8,878 nucleotides of DNA from Acidobacteriota bacterium. GTDB lineage: Bacteria > Acidobacteriota > Terriglobia > Bryobacterales > Bryobacteraceae. The stretch spans positions 1 through 8,878 of the forward strand of contig JAPKYY010000209.1 of assembly GCA_026394095.1 (NCBI GenBank), written 5' to 3'. The first letter of the stretch is position 1, and the number at the start of each line of letters is the position of its first letter. The translations under genes and the position numbers were made by a program. Below the pieces are notes generated by a model. It was not told the DNA's origin and ran no database searches. It saw only the letters and a list, made by a program, of their open reading frames with translations. Shown in pieces: positions 5,934 through 8,878 of the stretch.

Positions 5934-6965
5934 TTACTTTCCTTCTACCAGTTTCTTCAGGCTTTCCCCGTAGGGCGCCTGGGCCACACCACGCTCGGTG
6001 ATGATTCCCGTGACGTACCGGTTGGGAGTCATGTCGAAGGCAGGGTTCTTCACCTTCGTACCGTCGGGCGCAACCTTATGTCCAAACATTGCCGTTACCT
6101 CACTCGCAGCGCGCTCCTCAATCGGGATCTGTTCGCCACTGGCGATATTCATATCGAGAGTGGAAATTGGAGCTGCCACATAGAACGGAACACCATTCTC
6201 TTTGGCCAGTACCGCGACTCCATAAGTGCCGATCTTGTTCGCTACATCGCCGTTAGAAGCAATGCGGTCAGCACCTACCACGACGCAGCCAATCCGGCCG
6301 CTACGCAGAAAATGCCCAGCCATGTTATCGGTAATCAGCGTCGTATCGATGCCATCCTTTTGCAGTTCCCAAACCGTAAGACGGCTGCCCTGTAGAAAAG
6401 GTCTCGTCTCATCGGCAAAGACATCGATCTTCTTGCCTGACTCTACTGCCGCGCGGATCACACCCAGTGCCGTACCGTAACCAGCCGTCGCCAGCGCCCC
6501 TGCATTGCAATGCGTCAGCACCGTCTTGCCATCTGGAACCAGTGGCGCACCATGCGCGCCAATCCGCTTGTTGATCGCGATGTCTTCTGCGTGCACATTC
6601 TGCGCTTCAGCCACCAGCTTTTCGCGCACAACGCTCAACGGTTCGCCACTCAGGCTCTGCCGCAGCTTCTTCATACGGTCGATGCCCCAGAAGAGATTCA
6701 CTGCTGTGGGCCGCTTGGCCGCCAGCGTTGCGCAAATTTCTTCAAATTCAGCTTCGAAGTTCTCGTCGCTAGCCTGCTGGGCGCCTATTGCAACTCCCAT
6801 CGCGGCGGCCACACCAATCGCGGGCGCGCCTCGAATGATCATCGTAAAGATCGCATCGGCCACTTCTTTGTAGTTGCGGCAAAGAACAAATTCTTCCACA
6901 TGCGGCAGGCGAGTCTGGTCGATCATCTCGACTCCCTGCGCAGTCCAACGTAAGGTCTCAATCAT
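5934..6965 (-). CDS. mtnA: S-methyl-5-thioribose-1-phosphate isomerase
   Basis: MtnA converts methylthioribose-1-phosphate to methylthioribulose-1-phosphate in the methionine salvage pathway, which recycles the methylthioadenosine made during polyamine synthesis. The 343-residue length fits the family. The substrate phosphate loop region is seen as [12 protein letters not shown] (44-55). The catalytic cysteine is Cys153 in [14 protein letters not shown] and the catalytic aspartate is Asp233 in [12 protein letters not shown]; both keep the spacing known for Bacillus subtilis MtnA (Cys160, Asp240). These residues separate it from the related eIF2B-like and ribose-1,5-bisphosphate isomerase proteins. 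The ATG at 6965 shares an ATGA with the stop of the upstream CPBP gene. An AAGGAG further upstream (6982-6987) is 16 bases away, so coupling probably drives initiation. No other methionine salvage gene (mtnB, C, D, K or P) lies in this window. Confidence 0.95.
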   Translation of the reverse strand: MIETLRWTAQGVEMIDQTRLPHVEEFVLCRNYKEVADAIFTMIIRGAPAIGVAAAMGVAIGAQQASDENFEAEFEEICATLAAKRPTAVNLFWGIDRMKKLRQSLSGEPLSVVREKLVAEAQNVHAEDIAINKRIGAHGAPLVPDGKTVLTHCNAGALATAGYGTALGVIRAAVESGKKIDVFADETRPFLQGSRLTVWELQKDGIDTTLITDNMAGHFLRSGRIGCVVVGADRIASNGDVANKIGTYGVAVLAKENGVPFYVAAPISTLDMNIASGEQIPIEERAASEVTAMFGHKVAPDGTKVKNPAFDMTPNRYVTGIITERGVAQAPYGESLKKLVEGK

Positions 6966-7666
6966 GAGCGGTTCAGTAAGTCTCCTTGTAAAATTGATCC
7001 GGCCATGAAGGTCAGATTATAGGCTGCATGCGTCAGCGAAGACGCAGCTGTCGAGCCCGTCTTGTGACGGACGATTCCAAACACAATGCTGGCAAGTGCC
7101 AGTATCAATACCAGTTGCCACTTCCAGTTGTACTGTGGCCCGTGCAGCAAAGCAAAAGGCACAGCCGTCGCTACAATGCCACCCACCAGGCCCAGGCTGC
7201 GTACAAACAGTGGCTGGGCAAAGCCGCGAAACATCAGTTCCTCAAATACCGGCCCAATCGTTGTCGCTGCGATGCCGATCGCAATTACGCTCCAACGGTC
7301 TTTCATCAGCGAATCGATGGCCATAGTCTCTTGCGATGTCCTCAAGACAAAGGCCAGGATCGCCATCCCCATCGCCAGTGCTGGCCCAAGCATCGCTGTC
7401 AGTGCCATATGCCTCCACGGCACTCGCCAATCCATCGCTGCCCAGAAATCCAGCCCGTAGCGAGCCTTCAACATCATGTAAAGGCTGCCACTCACACCCA
7501 CATAAATCAGCACCTGCGAGACTGCCGTCACTACACCTTTTTGTGGAATCACAAACGACAGCAGCTTCGCCGACAGCGCAGCTACAACCAGACATGGCAA
7601 TACAGCTCCCAGCAAAATGCCGAGATCTTCGTAGTTCCAGACTGGCTCTGAATCGCGCCGCTCCAT
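6962..7666 (-). CDS. CPBP-family intramembrane metalloprotease (CAAX/ABI type)
   Basis: This is a 234-residue polytopic membrane protein with about six to seven hydrophobic segments (roughly 13-38, 49-66, 88-108, 125-141, 158-176, 182-199 and 207-226). The three CPBP/ABI active-site motifs are intact. They are EELMFRG with Glu142, Glu143 and Arg147, FALLHG with His175 at the end of a helix, and THAAYN with His213 and Asn217. Family members are Rce1-like membrane glutamate proteases; bacterial ones act in maturation, immunity or unknown processing. The natural substrate cannot be inferred. It starts 6 bp after the deoxyhypusine-synthase-like gene and its stop overlaps the mtnA start in ATGA, so it belongs to the same transcription unit. 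The N terminus ([10 protein letters not shown]) is cytoplasmic-looking, without a signal peptide. Frame and family are confident. Confidence 0.93.
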   Translation of the reverse strand: MERRDSEPVWNYEDLGILLGAVLPCLVVAALSAKLLSFVIPQKGVVTAVSQVLIYVGVSGSLYMMLKARYGLDFWAAMDWRVPWRHMALTAMLGPALAMGMAILAFVLRTSQETMAIDSLMKDRWSVIAIGIAATTIGPVFEELMFRGFAQPLFVRSLGLVGGIVATAVPFALLHGPQYNWKWQLVLILALASIVFGIVRHKTGSTAASSLTHAAYNLTFMAGSILQGDLLNRS

Positions 7667-7672
7667 TGGCCC

Positions 7673-8629
7673 TTAACCTTCAATCAATAATGCCGCAACT
7701 AAAGGCACCATGATTTCATGATGTCCTGTCAGAGAATATCCTTTGCCGCCCGCCTTGGCGTGAGGCCGTTCTACAACGTTCATCTTGGGGCGGTAATGTT
7801 GCAGAAAGTCGAAATTGACGGTTGTGAAGTTTTCCAGCTTCACACCCAGGTTCCGTACGCTGCTCACCACCTTCAAAAACACTTCCGGCAAGATCACGGC
7901 GCTACCGCAATTCACATACACGCCACCTTTCGAGATCTCACTCACCACCCCGCACAATAGCCGGAAATCATGATGAGTCCCGCTGCCCAGTGCCGCGCCA
8001 TCCGCCGCCGGGTGTGTATGCGGAGTATCCGTCCCCATCGCCAGATGCACCGTCACCGGGATACCCAATTTCCACGCAGCATACAGCACGCTCTGCTCCC
8101 GCATACCAGGCTTGCCAACGGCTTCCAGCTTCGCCCCATAAGCCTCACCCAGCCCAATACCCTGCGCCAGCGCTTCCGCCGCCGCTTCGTTCATCCACCG
8201 TCCCGTCTCTTCCGCACTGCCAAAACTGCCATCCGGCAACACAGCCTCAACATCCTCGCTGGTGGCCCCGCAGATGCCGATCTCAAAATCGTGAATCGAA
8301 GTGGACCCGTTCATCACAAAAGCCGTGATAAAGCCCTTCTCCATCAGGTCGATCAACACAGGCGCGAGGCCACACTTGATCACATGGCCGCCCATACCCC
8401 ACAACACTGGCTTGCCCTTTTCGCGCGCTCCACGAATCGCACCCACAACCGCCCGCAGCGTATCTGCCGCCAGCAGCTTCGGCATCTTGTCGAGCAGCGT
8501 CGACACGCTGTCGCCCTTGGCCGCTACTCCCGCAAAGTGCTCAATCTGCACCTTGCCGCCGCGCTCAAACACGCTAACCGTCTTGAGACTCTTCAGATCC
8601 ATCGGCTGCTGCCGGTATTTGCTGCTCAT
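7673..8629 (-). CDS. Deoxyhypusine-synthase-like protein (DHS family, COG1899)
   Basis: The 318-residue protein matches the NAD-binding deoxyhypusine synthase fold. Seen are [13 protein letters not shown] (78-90), DLMEKGF (94-100), [13 protein letters not shown] (104-116), GATSEDV (121-127) and [10 protein letters not shown] (134-143). [15 protein letters not shown] stretch follows (194-207), then [16 protein letters not shown] (235-250). Eukaryotic and archaeal DHS moves an aminobutyl group from spermidine to a lysine of eIF5A. Bacteria have no eIF5A, and homologues are reported to act on polyamines (for example homospermidine synthesis) or remain uncharacterised. The EAVSWGK loop holding the catalytic lysine of classical DHS is not seen; the region instead reads [11 protein letters not shown] (300-310). 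The enzyme is therefore probably divergent. The ATG at 8629 overlaps the uvrA stop (ATGA); an internal ATG at 8602 is an alternative. mtnA, also linked to polyamines, lies two genes downstream. Confidence 0.85.
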   Translation of the reverse strand: MSSKYRQQPMDLKSLKTVSVFERGGKVQIEHFAGVAAKGDSVSTLLDKMPKLLAADTLRAVVGAIRGAREKGKPVLWGMGGHVIKCGLAPVLIDLMEKGFITAFVMNGSTSIHDFEIGICGATSEDVEAVLPDGSFGSAEETGRWMNEAAAEALAQGIGLGEAYGAKLEAVGKPGMREQSVLYAAWKLGIPVTVHLAMGTDTPHTHPAADGAALGSGTHHDFRLLCGVVSEISKGGVYVNCGSAVILPEVFLKVVSSVRNLGVKLENFTTVNFDFLQHYRPKMNVVERPHAKAGGKGYSLTGHHEIMVPLVAALLIEG

Positions 8630-8878
8630 CGCTTACCGCCCTTCTTGAGCAGTTTTGCCAGCGCCTGCCCGGTATAACTTTTTGGATTCGCTGCAATGTC
8701 TTCCGGTGTTCCGCAAGCCATCAACTTGCCGCCGCCTTCGCCACCCTCAGGGCCCATATCGAGAATCCAGTCTGCGCTCTTGATCACATCGAGATTATGT
8801 TCGATCACCAGCACCGTGTTGCCCAGATCCACCAGCTTCTGCAACACCTCAAGCAACTTGCGCACATCCTCAAAATGC
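8626..8878 (-). CDS. uvrA: UvrABC system protein A, C-terminal end (5' part outside window)
   Basis: Only the last 83 codons are present; the frame is open to the window edge. The fragment carries the end of the second ABC ATPase domain of UvrA, the damage-recognition ATPase of nucleotide excision repair. [18 protein letters not shown] includes the D-loop/H-loop histidine region, and [24 protein letters not shown] is the characteristic C-terminal signature, ending with [11 protein letters not shown]. The stop TGA overlaps the start of the deoxyhypusine-synthase-like gene, which suggests that the downstream genes can be read from the uvrA transcript. The protein looks normal to its end, with a short basic tail KKGGKR. 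Confidence 0.96.
   Translation of the reverse strand, partial: HFEDVRKLLEVLQKLVDLGNTVLVIEHNLDVIKSADWILDMGPEGGEGGGKLMACGTPEDIAANPKSYTGQALAKLLKKGGKR

Noticed and set aside
5934..6965. eIF2B-alpha-like or ribose-1,5-bisphosphate isomerase identity
   Set aside because: Cys153 and Asp233, with their flanking motifs and spacing, match MtnA, as do length and the [14 protein letters not shown] stretch.
7673..8629. True deoxyhypusine synthase acting on eIF5A
   Set aside because: Bacteria lack eIF5A and the classical catalytic-lysine loop is not seen, so only a family-level name is justified.
7028..8677. Long plus-strand open frames of about 200-235 residues
   Set aside because: They lie opposite the CPBP and DHS-like genes, whose motifs are clear. 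Their composition (Arg, His, Gln, Pro rich) is typical of antisense frames in GC-rich DNA.

Overview
The window comes from a Gram-negative bacterium: it encodes LpxB of lipid A synthesis, exported proteins and a periplasmic-type redoxin. The gene set and the style of the hypothetical proteins suggest an acidobacterium, perhaps Bryobacter/Solibacter-like. That assignment is inference and no marker gene settles it. Coding density is very high. No gap exceeds about 50 bp, and no RNA gene, IS element, CRISPR array or convincing factor-independent terminator was seen.

Left part (1-2332). lpxB and the 5' part of an exported M1-peptidase-like gene lie on the minus strand and overlap by 38 bp. A 247-residue protein I do not recognise is divergent from lpxB across only 36 bp. 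Accessory segment (2342-4108). On the plus strand is a complete ribbon-helix-helix antitoxin / PIN-domain toxin pair, joined by an ATGA overlap and starting at a TTG with a good Shine-Dalgarno site. It converges, with a 9 bp overlap, on a minus-strand group of three small genes. These encode a 105-residue unknown protein, a HigA-family helix-turn-helix protein with no HigB beside it, and a 133-residue Cys/His protein carrying an HX3CX2C motif and a C-terminal CPWCG motif. This trio is the least explained part of the window.

Right part (4116-8878). A closely packed minus-strand series starts with the 3' end of uvrA. It continues with a deoxyhypusine-synthase-like protein, a CPBP intramembrane protease, mtnA (methionine salvage), an exported thioredoxin-like protein and an exported protein of about twelve ankyrin repeats. 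The junctions are ATGA overlaps or gaps of 2-16 bp, so most of these genes are probably co-transcribed and several translationally coupled. The trio above follows in the same orientation, and the ankyrin stop overlaps the next gene's ribosome-binding site.

Functionally, mtnA recycles the methylthioadenosine released by polyamine synthesis, and the deoxyhypusine-synthase-like protein belongs to a spermidine-using fold family. Their proximity suggests a polyamine / methionine-salvage link. The redoxin and ankyrin genes look like a second, envelope-directed unit. The accessory segment is a typical landing site for toxin-antitoxin-like cassettes.
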